Assembly (NCBI GenBank): GCA_022826485.1
Contig: JAJDUU010000047.1
Span: 45,070-109,069 of the forward strand
Length of the DNA: 64,000 bases
Direction of reading: 5' to 3'
Source: Chloroflexota bacterium
GTDB lineage: Bacteria > Chloroflexota > UBA11872
Shown: in pieces, positions 1 through 10,853 of the stretch
How positions within the stretch are numbered: the first letter of the stretch is position 1
How the letters are laid out: every line of letters starts with the position of its first letter
Position numbers and translations under genes: made by a program
Notes under the pieces: generated by a model
Told to the model about the DNA's origin: nothing
What the model saw: only the letters and a program-made list of their open reading frames with translations
Databases searched by the model: none

Positions 1-218
1 ATGACGGCGTCTTCTCGTTGTGAAACGGGCACAACCCCTTGAGGTGCCGACCCGCGCGCTGGAGACGCACGTCGCGCCCAATGACCTCAGCCGCACTCAG
101 GCGGGATTTAATGTCCTCAACAGGCGAAGCCACGCGGCCTCCCAAGGCGTGCGTCTGGTCGCTGTCAATTCTAGTCCGTAGTCAGCGACCGTCGGCAGCG
201 TCAGGCGGCCGCTCGAAT
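1..218. other. Intergenic or partial region at window edge
   Basis: This stretch lies downstream of hsdR, which ends at 219 on the minus strand. I see no convincing coding frame, RNA gene or terminator hairpin. The only ORF-track entry here (39..473 +) runs into the antisense of hsdR and is a shadow. Confidence 0.5.
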
Positions 219-3200
219 CTAGCCCGGCGCCGCCTCGCTGGCTCTCACCGCCGCAAAAATCTCGCCCGCCAGCACCTCGAACGCAATGTTCTGGAAATCC
301 GCGTCGCTGAGATACTTGGTCACCAGCGCGTCATTCTCGCCCATGCGTTCCATCATCAGCTTCCCGATCTCGGGCCGGATTCCCAGGCTGAACTTGTCGA
401 GGGTGTTCGCCAGGGCGGTCTCGCGGATGTGCTCGTTGCGGACGGCGCGTTCCTTCACCTGCTCGAAGAATAGGCGGTCCTCGTTGGTGAAATCAGTACC
501 GAAGCGCTCGTTCAGGCGCTCGATGATTTCGGAGAGCGGGGCCTTTTCGTCCTCCGGATCGCCCGTGCCGACGTCGGTCGGACTCACGACGTACTCCTGG
601 TCCCCTTCGCCCAGGCTGATCGCGCCCGACGACACCCGTTGCAGCCGGTAGTACGCCAGCTCCACGTCATCGCCCAGGTTGATCGCGACGTTGTCGCGTT
701 CCAACAGCAGATGCGGCAGCAGGGCGCGGCCGAACGACGCGAGCCGCTCCAACTCACTATCGCCGTAGGGAATGATCTGGCTCAGGAAGGCATAGAGGCT
801 CACGAATGCTCCGAGGCGGTCGCGGAAGGCGTCTTGGTTCTCCTCGTCCAGTTGCCGGAAGCGTTCGCGAGCGGGCTGGAGCGCCGCTTCCAGCCGCGCA
901 TGGTCCTTTTTCTGCTGCTTTGCTCTTGGCAGGTAGAAGACCTGGGCGAACGCCTCCACCTCCGACTGGTGGTAGACCTGCATCTGATCCAGCTCGTACT
1001 TCAGCTCTTCCAGCCGGTGCGGGTCGGAGGCCGCCAGCAAGTCCGTCCGGTCGTAGTAGGGCTCGAAGGCGCTGCGGATGTCTTCCGGGTCGTTCACGAA
1101 ATCCAGCACGAAGGGCGGCGCCTTGCCCGGCGCCGTGCGATTGAGCCGCGAAAGCGTCTGCACGGCCTGCACTCCGTCCAGCCGCTTGTCCACGTACATC
1201 GCCTGCAGCAGCGGCTGGTCGAAGCCGGTCTGGTACTTCTCCGCCACCAGCAGAATCTGGTAGTCGGGCGAGGCGAAGCGGGCCGGCAGCGCCGCCTCGC
1301 TGATCGGCTTGCCCGTCACCACGTCGATGTTCATGCCCGGCTCGGTGAATTCCTCGCCGCTATCCGGATCGGTCACCGTGCCGCTGAAAGCCACCAGCGG
1401 GCGGATGTCGTCATACCGATGCTCGGCGATGTAGCGCTGGAAGTGCTGCATGTAGCGCACGGCGTGAAGGCGGCTGGAGGTCACCACCATTGCCTTGGCG
1501 CGACCGTCCAGGTGGTGCCGCACGTTGCCGCGGAAGTGCTCCACGATCACTTCGGTCTTCTGCGAGAGGTTGTGCGGGTGAAGCTGCGCGAATCTCGCCA
1601 GCGCGGCCGCCGCCTTGCGCTTCGGGAAATTCGGGTCGTCCGCGGCGCGCTTCGCGAGGCCGTAGTAGGCGTTGTAGTCCGTGTAGTGCTCCAGCACGTC
1701 CAGGATGAATCCCTCCTGAATCGCCTGACGCATGCTGTAAACGTGGAACGCCTCGTGCTTGCCGCTCGCCCCGCGACGCCCGAACACCTCAAGCGTCTTC
1801 CCCTTTGGCGTCGCCGTGAAGGCAAAGAACGAGAGATTCGGCTGCGGGCCGCGCGATTCGACCACCGCATTGAGCCGGTCTTCCCAGTCCTCGGCTTCCT
1901 CGACCGCTTGCTGCGCTCGTGTGCCCAGGACCTCCTTCATCTCGCGCGCGCTCTCGCCCGACTGGCTGGAGTGCGCCTCGTCCACGATCACCGCGTATCG
2001 CCGGTCGGCGATTGCCTTGCGCCATGTCGCCGCCTGCGCTTGCTCGTCCGCGCCGGCATGGTCCGGATCGTCGGCGCCGGCAATGCGTAACAGTCCCTGC
2101 ATCACGAAGGGAAACTTTTGCAGCGTCGTGATGACGATCATGGTTCCGTCCACCAGGGCGCTCGCCAGTTGCCTTGAGTCCTGGTCGATGGCCTTCACCA
2201 CGCCCTGGGCGTGCTCGATCTGGTAGACGGCGTCCTGCAGTTGTCGGTCCAGCACGCGGCGGTCGGTGATCACCACCACGCAGTCATAGACCTTCCGGTC
2301 GGCTTGGTCGTGCAGGCTCGCCAGCCGGTGGGAGAGCCACGAGATGCTGTTAGTCTTGCCGCTGCCCGCGGAGTGCTGGATCAGGTAGTTGCTCCCCGGA
2401 CCGTCCGCCGCCGCGTGCCTGACCAGCCGGTTGACGGCATCTAGTTGGTGATAGCGCGGGAAGATCAGCGTCTCCCGCGTCACGATGCGCGCGCCCTTGT
2501 CGTCTTCCACTTTCTCGTCGCGGCGCTCGACGAACATGTACGAGCCCAGGATGTCCAGGAACCGCACGCGCTCCAGCACCTCTTGCCAGAAATAGCCGGT
2601 GCGATAGCCCGACGGATGCGGCGGATTGCCCGCCCCGCAGCGGATGTCGCCGGGCTGATCGCCGCGGTTGAAGGGGAGGAAGCGCGTCCACTCGCCCGCC
2701 AGACGCGTCGTCATGTGGACCTCGTCGGGATCGGCGGCGAAATGGACCAGCGCGCGCTTGCGAAACTCAAAGATTGGCGCGTTGGGATCGCGGTCCTGCT
2801 GGTACTGCCGCACGGCGCTGCGCCAGGTTTGGCCGGTCATCGGGTTCTTGAGCTCGCAGGTGGCTACTGGTAGACCGTTAAGCGCGAATACCAGGTCAAC
2901 GGTGGCTCCGCTGCCGGGGTGGCAGGGCACCTGCCGCGTAACCGTGAGCTCGTTGCGCGCGAATTGCTCCATGGCCTCCGGGTTCAGGCCATGCGCCGGC
3001 TTGAAGTAGGCCAGGCGAAACGTCTTGCCGTAGAACTTGAACCCGTGGCGCAGCACGTCCAGCGTGCCCTTGAGGTCGAGTTCCCTCACCAGCGCCTCGA
3101 CGATGAGACGTTCCAGGTTGTCGCCGTGCAGGCCAGCCATCGCCGACCACTGCTCGGGCTGCGTCGCCCGCATGAACGCGACGGCACGCGCCGGAAACAG

Positions 3201-3308
3201 CGCCCGCGCCACGTCCCACTGGGCCCGGTTGCCCTTGCGCCAGCCGCTGTCTTCGAGCATTGACTCCACGGTCGACTCGAAGGCTGCCTCGTTTGTCTGG
3301 GTGCTCAT
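219..3308 (-). CDS. hsdR: Type I restriction enzyme, motor/nuclease subunit HsdR
   Basis: HsdR is the ATP-dependent translocase and endonuclease subunit of a type I restriction complex. It pulls DNA through the HsdM/HsdS core and cuts at a distance from the recognition site. The N-terminal PD-(D/E)XK nuclease is visible: D138 in TVDLVF, then E152 and K154 in CELKNP. The SF2 motor follows, with Walker A SAGSGKT at 313-319, DEAH at 443-446 and the TATPK motif around 500. The 1029-residue length is normal for the family. Its ATG lies 6 bases after the hsdS stop, so the two are co-transcribed as the last genes of a minus-strand operon with hsdM. All catalytic motifs look intact, so the enzyme is probably active. 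Confidence 0.96.
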   Translation of the reverse strand: MSTQTNEAAFESTVESMLEDSGWRKGNRAQWDVARALFPARAVAFMRATQPEQWSAMAGLHGDNLERLIVEALVRELDLKGTLDVLRHGFKFYGKTFRLAYFKPAHGLNPEAMEQFARNELTVTRQVPCHPGSGATVDLVFALNGLPVATCELKNPMTGQTWRSAVRQYQQDRDPNAPIFEFRKRALVHFAADPDEVHMTTRLAGEWTRFLPFNRGDQPGDIRCGAGNPPHPSGYRTGYFWQEVLERVRFLDILGSYMFVERRDEKVEDDKGARIVTRETLIFPRYHQLDAVNRLVRHAAADGPGSNYLIQHSAGSGKTNSISWLSHRLASLHDQADRKVYDCVVVITDRRVLDRQLQDAVYQIEHAQGVVKAIDQDSRQLASALVDGTMIVITTLQKFPFVMQGLLRIAGADDPDHAGADEQAQAATWRKAIADRRYAVIVDEAHSSQSGESAREMKEVLGTRAQQAVEEAEDWEDRLNAVVESRGPQPNLSFFAFTATPKGKTLEVFGRRGASGKHEAFHVYSMRQAIQEGFILDVLEHYTDYNAYYGLAKRAADDPNFPKRKAAAALARFAQLHPHNLSQKTEVIVEHFRGNVRHHLDGRAKAMVVTSSRLHAVRYMQHFQRYIAEHRYDDIRPLVAFSGTVTDPDSGEEFTEPGMNIDVVTGKPISEAALPARFASPDYQILLVAEKYQTGFDQPLLQAMYVDKRLDGVQAVQTLSRLNRTAPGKAPPFVLDFVNDPEDIRSAFEPYYDRTDLLAASDPHRLEELKYELDQMQVYHQSEVEAFAQVFYLPRAKQQKKDHARLEAALQPARERFRQLDEENQDAFRDRLGAFVSLYAFLSQIIPYGDSELERLASFGRALLPHLLLERDNVAINLGDDVELAYYRLQRVSSGAISLGEGDQEYVVSPTDVGTGDPEDEKAPLSEIIERLNERFGTDFTNEDRLFFEQVKERAVRNEHIRETALANTLDKFSLGIRPEIGKLMMERMGENDALVTKYLSDADFQNIAFEVLAGEIFAAVRASEAAPG

Positions 3309-3314
3309 GGACGC

Positions 3315-4715
3315 CTACGCCGCGGCGACGGGCGCTGACACTGAATCCCGGACGTCGATCTTGCCGGTCACGGCGGCGGTGATGAGAGCGGTGCGGTGCT
3401 CTTGCAGCCTCTCGATTGCGGTCTCTGTCGTGCGGCCCAGCACATCAATCCGCTCGGCCTCCCGGTCCAGAAACCCGGCGACTGCGCGCTGCTCCTCGAG
3501 GGGCGGGACCGCGAGTTGCACATCGCCTACTGCCGCGTTCGGTATCCCGTACCGAGTGACTCCTGACGCAGATGTTTGGAGTTGACGATTCACGGCAATC
3601 GATTGCATTGCGAGAAAAATGAAGGCCGAATGAGCCATCGGCCCGGGCCGAATAATGCCGAGATGGTATCCACACACGAAGTCCTCAGCGGTTTCGTCGA
3701 TGAGAGCCGGGATGGCAATGTCTTGCCAATCCTCCGAATCCTTGGTGATTAGGATATCGCCGACTTCTAGTGTGAAACGTCTAGCTTCTTGCGGCGACGC
3801 TGTAGCCGTCATGAATTCGCCGTCGCTGGCTCGAATTCGATTCTGGTAATAGACGTCGGTGTAGTTGCAAAGTCTGATCGGTAGCTCTCCATCTCTGGAC
3901 TTCTTGTCAACACTGCTGGTCCGATAGGAGGCCAAGTGCTCTAGCCGCTTCACTTGCCAATGCTCTGGCACATCACCGAGCCATTCCACGCCCGACGGCT
4001 TCAAGCGCGGCGACGGGTCCAGACCGGCGGCGCGGGCGGCCTCGGGCGGCAGGCCGCGCGTCACCGTGCGCGTGATCAGCGCCGTCCGATATTCCTGCAA
4101 CCGCTCGATCAGCAGCCGCTTCTTCGCCACCAGCGCGTCGATCCGCGCAGTCTCCCGGTCCAGAAATGCGGCAATCGCGTGCTGTTCATCGAGGGATGGC
4201 AGGGGGATTGGCATCCTCGAATAGCGCTCAGCGCTGACATTCTCGATGGTCGCTTGTATTGCCACCGTTCGGAGCCAGTGTGCGTATGGCTGTGAAGCGG
4301 TGAAGTACGACACAAATTGCGGAGTGGATTGCGAATGGTCTACTCGCGCCCTGATTAGGTAGCCGGCGTAAGCGCACGGACCCCAAGAGTCGTCGTAGAG
4401 AAATGTGCGCCCTACTGATCCGCTCCGAGCGAACAGCAAGTCTCCAGACGAAAGCAGATAGGGCTTCGCCACGTCAGGTGGAAGCGAACGGAATGTCTCA
4501 TCGCGCAATCGGCCACCGTCGTCGATGTCAGTGATCCGAACGAAGCGCGGATGGTCCGGGTCATCGAGTTCAGCTGCTTCGTTGGCGCCATATTTGAGAG
4601 ACTCTCGAAGTACACGTTGGAAGGCACGGACATCCCAATGCTCCGGCAAATCGCCGAGCCACTCGACGCCGGAGGGCCGCATAGCTGAGTAAGGACGGAG
4701 CATGCCTAGGCTCAC
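3315..4715 (-). CDS. hsdS: Type I restriction enzyme, specificity subunit HsdS
   Basis: HsdS recognises the bipartite DNA target and docks HsdM and HsdR. Two half-subunits are visible, each opening with a near-identical PSGVEWLGD-PEHW segment and each closing with a conserved helix of the form EEQ/DEQ-FLDRE-RID-ERLQE-RTALIT. This is the usual two-TRD layout with about 466 residues. The ORF track starts at GTG 4724. I prefer GTG 4715 because it forms a GTGA overlap with the stop of the upstream 168-residue gene and has AGGTGG at suitable spacing; ATG 4703 is a further option. The stretch covering the second target-recognition domain (about 3540-3960) looks less GC-rich than its surroundings, which fits TRD exchange by recombination. 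Confidence 0.94.
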   Translation of the reverse strand: MSLGMLRPYSAMRPSGVEWLGDLPEHWDVRAFQRVLRESLKYGANEAAELDDPDHPRFVRITDIDDGGRLRDETFRSLPPDVAKPYLLSSGDLLFARSGSVGRTFLYDDSWGPCAYAGYLIRARVDHSQSTPQFVSYFTASQPYAHWLRTVAIQATIENVSAERYSRMPIPLPSLDEQHAIAAFLDRETARIDALVAKKRLLIERLQEYRTALITRTVTRGLPPEAARAAGLDPSPRLKPSGVEWLGDVPEHWQVKRLEHLASYRTSSVDKKSRDGELPIRLCNYTDVYYQNRIRASDGEFMTATASPQEARRFTLEVGDILITKDSEDWQDIAIPALIDETAEDFVCGYHLGIIRPGPMAHSAFIFLAMQSIAVNRQLQTSASGVTRYGIPNAAVGDVQLAVPPLEEQRAVAGFLDREAERIDVLGRTTETAIERLQEHRTALITAAVTGKIDVRDSVSAPVAAA

Positions 4716-5218
4716 TGCTGCCACCTATCCTTTAGCAGGATCATCATGTCGAATGCCGCGAGCTTCGCCTCGTCCCTCGTGCCGTGAAGCCTCTTCGACC
4801 GGACCATGCTCGGCTGCTCACTGAACCGCTCCGTGATTCGCCAGCCCCACCTTTCAAAGACCGGATACACGACGATGTTCATGCCGTCCGTATTGAGAAA
4901 GTGGTTTCCCTTTGCCGAAGTCCGCCATACTCGCGAAAGCCAGTTTCGTCGTCTGCCGATGGCGTTCTTCAGCTTCCGCTCGCGGGCGTCGGCCGCCATC
5001 GGGTCGAGTTCCATCCTCGACGCACATACGCTTCCCGTATCGAGTTTGAGACCGGACACGGGGTGGATCATGTGATGGACGTACCTGATTTCTTGATACT
5101 CACACATGTCACAAACCTCTCGACGTTCCCTGCCCAGATCCGTTACCGCTTCACACTCCCATCCCTTCCCTGGGTATCGCGGGTCGCCCCATTTGCCGCT
5201 ACCACGTCGATCGCTCAC
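4712..5218 (-). CDS. Small Cys/His-rich protein in type I RM operon
   Basis: This is a 168-residue protein of unknown function, probably starting at GTG 5218. Residues about 35-70 contain a CxxC pair (CDMC), an RYVHHMIHP segment and a further Cys in the motif SVCASRMELDP, which together suggest a bound zinc. I recognise this CxxC-xRYVHHM-CA-ME pattern from short conserved hypothetical proteins but know of no assigned role. The C-terminal half has Trp/Arg-rich segments and no membrane helix. The stop overlaps the likely hsdS start by 4 bases, so translation is probably coupled. Its place inside an hsd operon suggests an accessory or regulatory role in restriction, but that is inference. Confidence 0.8.
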   Translation of the reverse strand: MSDRRGSGKWGDPRYPGKGWECEAVTDLGRERREVCDMCEYQEIRYVHHMIHPVSGLKLDTGSVCASRMELDPMAADARERKLKNAIGRRRNWLSRVWRTSAKGNHFLNTDGMNIVVYPVFERWGWRITERFSEQPSMVRSKRLHGTRDEAKLAAFDMMILLKDRWQQ

Positions 5219-5370
5219 TGGCTATTCTCCCCAGACTGCGACCCACGGGGGACGGCTCACCACGCCCCCCTCCGTTCGCCCTGAGCCCGTCGAAGGGCTC
5301 ACCACGAACGGGGAGAGTCGCGTGACCCACAGATCCCCCGGCCACCGCGACGCTCGACGCCGGGTGTCCG
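5219..5370. other. Intergenic gap inside hsd operon, with dispersed repeat
   Basis: This gap separates hicB from the downstream 168-residue gene. It contains a short dispersed element around 5277-5317 of the form CCTGAGCCCGTCGAAGGGCTCACCA. A related sequence occurs in reverse near 63866-63900. No promoter or terminator is obvious. The gap could mark one edge of the inserted HicAB cassette. Confidence 0.45.
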
Positions 5371-5715
5371 TCAGCCCGCCCGGACCGCTTGCGGGGCGGC
5401 AACCTCGATCTCAACCATCTCAAACCGGGTCGAGATCGCGGGGGCGGGCTCGCCGAACTCCCGGTAGGAGTTGAGCACGTCATCGGCGACGGGTTCGCCG
5501 TGATTCGCGATGGCCTCGTCGATGGACATCCTGGGCTCGGGGAGCGGCTCCCCGTCCGCCAGGATCGCCTCGATGTGAAACACCAGCGCCTCGCGGATCA
5601 TCGCCAGCATCTCGTCCCAGGTCTTGCCGGTGCTGACGCAGCCCGGGACGTCCGGCGCGTAGGCTGCGTAGTTGTTGGGCGTCTGCTCGAAGACGACGGC
5701 GTACGTGAGCTTCAT
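5371..5715 (-). CDS. hicB: HicB-family antitoxin
   Basis: HicB neutralises the HicA mRNA interferase and usually represses its own operon. The 114-residue product has the typical partial RNase H-like HicB fold at the N terminus: MKLTYAVVFEQ, then YAAYAPDVPGCVSTG, then a helix ending IEAILADGEPLPEP. This is the standard pattern of the HicB_like family. The C-terminal tail (about 75-114) lacks an obvious ribbon-helix-helix or HTH domain, so DNA binding is uncertain. The start codon overlaps the hicA stop by 4 bases, so the two are translated together. The pair sits between hsdM and the 168-residue gene on the same strand. Confidence 0.92.
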   Translation of the reverse strand: MKLTYAVVFEQTPNNYAAYAPDVPGCVSTGKTWDEMLAMIREALVFHIEAILADGEPLPEPRMSIDEAIANHGEPVADDVLNSYREFGEPAPAISTRFEMVEIEVAAPQAVRAG

Positions 5716-5912
5716 CGGCGTTCTCTCGCGAGGCCAGCCTGCTTCATGATACTGGCCCAGAGCTTCGGACCCAGATCGTCGCCCGGTTTGCCCGGAATCG
5801 TGACCTTGCCCGGCTTGACCGGGTGGCGAAACTGCCGGTGACTCCCCCGCGTGGTGACATGGCGCCAGCCGTCGCGCTCCACCATCCGGATCGCGTCCCG
5901 CACCTTCGGCAT
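5712..5912 (-). CDS. hicA: HicA-family mRNA interferase toxin
   Basis: HicA is a small double-stranded-RNA-binding-fold toxin that cleaves mRNA when HicB is lost. The 66-residue product carries the family signature: an N-terminal helix (VRDAIRMVERDGW) followed by a TRGSHRQFRHP segment containing the catalytic His, then a KVTIPGKPGDDL strand. Length is normal for the family. The toxin gene precedes the antitoxin gene, the usual order in hicAB loci. It starts 49 bases after the hsdM stop and overlaps hicB by 4 bases. No strong Shine-Dalgarno is visible in front of the ATG. Confidence 0.93.
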   Translation of the reverse strand: MPKVRDAIRMVERDGWRHVTTRGSHRQFRHPVKPGKVTIPGKPGDDLGPKLWASIMKQAGLARERR

Positions 5913-5961
5913 GGATCAGGCGGCCCGATTCGCGTCGGATCGATTCTTCCTGGTCACGCCG

Positions 5962-8064
5962 TCAGCTTCTCACGACATCGGAGAGCAGCCCGGCGATCTC
6001 CTGCTCCAATTGCTGCAAGTCGGACTTGATCGCATCGAGCGGGCGCGGCGGCTCGTAGACGTAGAAGTGCCGGTTGAGCGGAATCTCGTAGCCGACTCTC
6101 GTCTTGCTTTCGTCCACCCAGGCGTCGGGCACGTGCGGCAGGACTTCGCGCGCCATGTATTCGTCGATGTCTTCAGTTAGCGGCACCGTCTCCGTGTCGC
6201 GAAGGTCGGGGTCCGGCTCGGGTTCGCCGCGGCGGCTGCGGCAAATCTCGGCTTCCGGGTCGCGCTCGCACAGCGCCGCCAGCACCGCCTTGCGTTCGGA
6301 TGTCGAAAGCCGCAGATCCGCGGCGTCGCAGGCGTCTTTCAGCGACGCCGCGAATGTCTCGCGGTCGCGCACCACTTCACCGCCCGTGTCCTGTGCAAGC
6401 GATTGCAGCAGGCACCGGATTGCATTCTGTCGCGCCCGCCCCTCGGCGACCTCGGCGTCGTGCGCCGGGCCTGGGCGCTTCCGGCTCTTTGCGAGGTTTC
6501 GAAACGACCGCTGATCCTCGATCCGCGCGAGGCGCTCCGGGCTCGCGGCGAAGTTGAGCCGCAGCGGACGCTCGACGGTGATCTTGCGGTAGCCGAAGTC
6601 CTCGTTGGCGAACACCTTGCTCACGACGCGTGGGCGCGTGCGCGGCTGGTGCGTGACCGGATCGTCGTCCGTCAGGTCGCGCGTCTCGCCGTCCTGGAAG
6701 GCGCCGTGGATGCGCGTCAGGTCGTCGATCTGCTGGTCGGAAAGCTCGTTGCGCTTGTTTCCCAGGCTCTTGCGCATCTTGACGAAGAACTGCCGGCCGT
6801 CGATCAGTTGCACCTGGCCCGCGCGGTGTGACGCCTTGCGGTTGGTCAGCACCCAGATGTAGGTGGAGATGCCGGTGTTGTAGAAGAGCTGGTCGGGCAG
6901 CGCCACGATGGCTTCGAGCCAATCGTTTTCGATGATCCACTGGCGGATGTTGCTCTCGCCGCTGCCGGCGTCGCCGGTGAAGAGCGGGGAGCCGTTGAAG
7001 ACGATGGCGATGCGGCTGCCGCCCTCGTCCACTGGCTGCATCTTGGACAGCATGTGCTGCAAGAACAGCAGCGAGCCGTCGTTGATCCGCGGCAGCCCCG
7101 CGCCAAAGCGGCCGTCGAAACCGAAGGAATCGCGCTCCCACTCGATGTCGTGCCGCTGCTGCTTCCACTCCACGCCGAACGGCGGATTGGCCAGCATGTA
7201 GTCGAACGTCCACTTGCGGCCGTTTGGGCGGTGCCGGTAGCCGTCTTTGGTGAACGTGTCGCCCAGGATGATGTTTTCGGCGTTCTCGCCCTTGATGAGC
7301 ATGTCGGACGTGCAAACGGCCCAGGCATCGTCGTTATGGTCCTGGCCGAAGAGGTGCGGATTCGCGTCTTGGTTATGGTCGCGCAGGTGCTTTTCGGACA
7401 CCGAGAGCATGCCGCCGGTACCGCAGGCCGGATCGTAGATGGTCTTGACCTTGAACGCCTCGCCGAGGTCCGGCTCGGGCGAAAGCAGCAGGCTGACCAT
7501 CAGTTGGATGACCTCGCGCGGCGTGAAGTGCTCCCCGGCCTCCTCGTTGGCTTGCTCAGCGCCGATGCGAATGAGCTCCTCGAACACGTAGCCCATCTGC
7601 ACGTTGTCGACGCGCTCCGGCGAGAGATCGATGCCCGCAAACTTCCCGACGACCTGAAACAGCAGGTCTTTCCGGTTCATGTTCTCGATCTGCACATCGA
7701 AGGCGAAGCGCTCCATGATTTCGCGCACGTTCGGCGAGAAGTCGCGGATGTAGGCGGCGAGGTTCTGCGCGATCAGGTTGGGATCGTCCAGCAGCCGCTG
7801 AAAATCCAGCCGCGAGGTGTTATAGAACGAACGGTCCGAGGCTTCCATCAGCCGTTGGTGGTGCACGCTCTCGTCATGGGAGCGGTATTGGGCGTCGGCG
7901 GCGAGAACGTCCTCCTTCGTCGCGGCCAGCACGCAGTCGAAACGCCGCAGCACGGTGAGCGGCAGGATGACCTTGCGGTACTCGTTGCGCTTGTAGGGGC
8001 CGCGCAGCAGGTTGCAGATGCTCCAGATGAAGTTGGCGAGCTCGCCGTGCGTCTGGGTGTTCAT
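5962..8064 (-). CDS. hsdM: Type I restriction enzyme, methyltransferase subunit HsdM
   Basis: HsdM carries out adenine-N6 methylation at the site chosen by HsdS, protecting host DNA. The S-adenosylmethionine motif DPACGTGGML lies at 211-220 and the catalytic N6-adenine motif NPPFG at 293-297. An N-terminal helical HsdM_N domain (FIWSICNLLRG-YKRNEYRKVILPL) precedes them. The 700-residue length is long for HsdM; the extra C-terminal part ends in a coiled segment (DAIKSDLQQLEQEIAGLL) also seen in other large type I M subunits. GAGGGG stands before the ATG. It is the first gene of the minus-strand hsd operon. Confidence 0.96.
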   Translation of the reverse strand: MNTQTHGELANFIWSICNLLRGPYKRNEYRKVILPLTVLRRFDCVLAATKEDVLAADAQYRSHDESVHHQRLMEASDRSFYNTSRLDFQRLLDDPNLIAQNLAAYIRDFSPNVREIMERFAFDVQIENMNRKDLLFQVVGKFAGIDLSPERVDNVQMGYVFEELIRIGAEQANEEAGEHFTPREVIQLMVSLLLSPEPDLGEAFKVKTIYDPACGTGGMLSVSEKHLRDHNQDANPHLFGQDHNDDAWAVCTSDMLIKGENAENIILGDTFTKDGYRHRPNGRKWTFDYMLANPPFGVEWKQQRHDIEWERDSFGFDGRFGAGLPRINDGSLLFLQHMLSKMQPVDEGGSRIAIVFNGSPLFTGDAGSGESNIRQWIIENDWLEAIVALPDQLFYNTGISTYIWVLTNRKASHRAGQVQLIDGRQFFVKMRKSLGNKRNELSDQQIDDLTRIHGAFQDGETRDLTDDDPVTHQPRTRPRVVSKVFANEDFGYRKITVERPLRLNFAASPERLARIEDQRSFRNLAKSRKRPGPAHDAEVAEGRARQNAIRCLLQSLAQDTGGEVVRDRETFAASLKDACDAADLRLSTSERKAVLAALCERDPEAEICRSRRGEPEPDPDLRDTETVPLTEDIDEYMAREVLPHVPDAWVDESKTRVGYEIPLNRHFYVYEPPRPLDAIKSDLQQLEQEIAGLLSDVVRS

Positions 8065-8154
8065 CCGCCCCTCACTGTTGCTTCGCCTGCTTCTCCTCGA
8101 CTCCGAGCGCAGCCCACTCGTCAGTCGTGTCTCAAATCTGTGCGGTCAGGGTAA

Positions 8155-10806
<2,652 letters not shown>

Positions 10807-10853
10807 GACGGCGGCGGGAGGAGGCATGCGGGGGGCGCCAACGGTGCGTAGGC

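Noticed and set aside
639-2090. 483-residue plus-strand ORF over hsdR
   Set aside because: Low-complexity Arg/Val/Leu translation antisense to intact HsdR motifs; a shadow.
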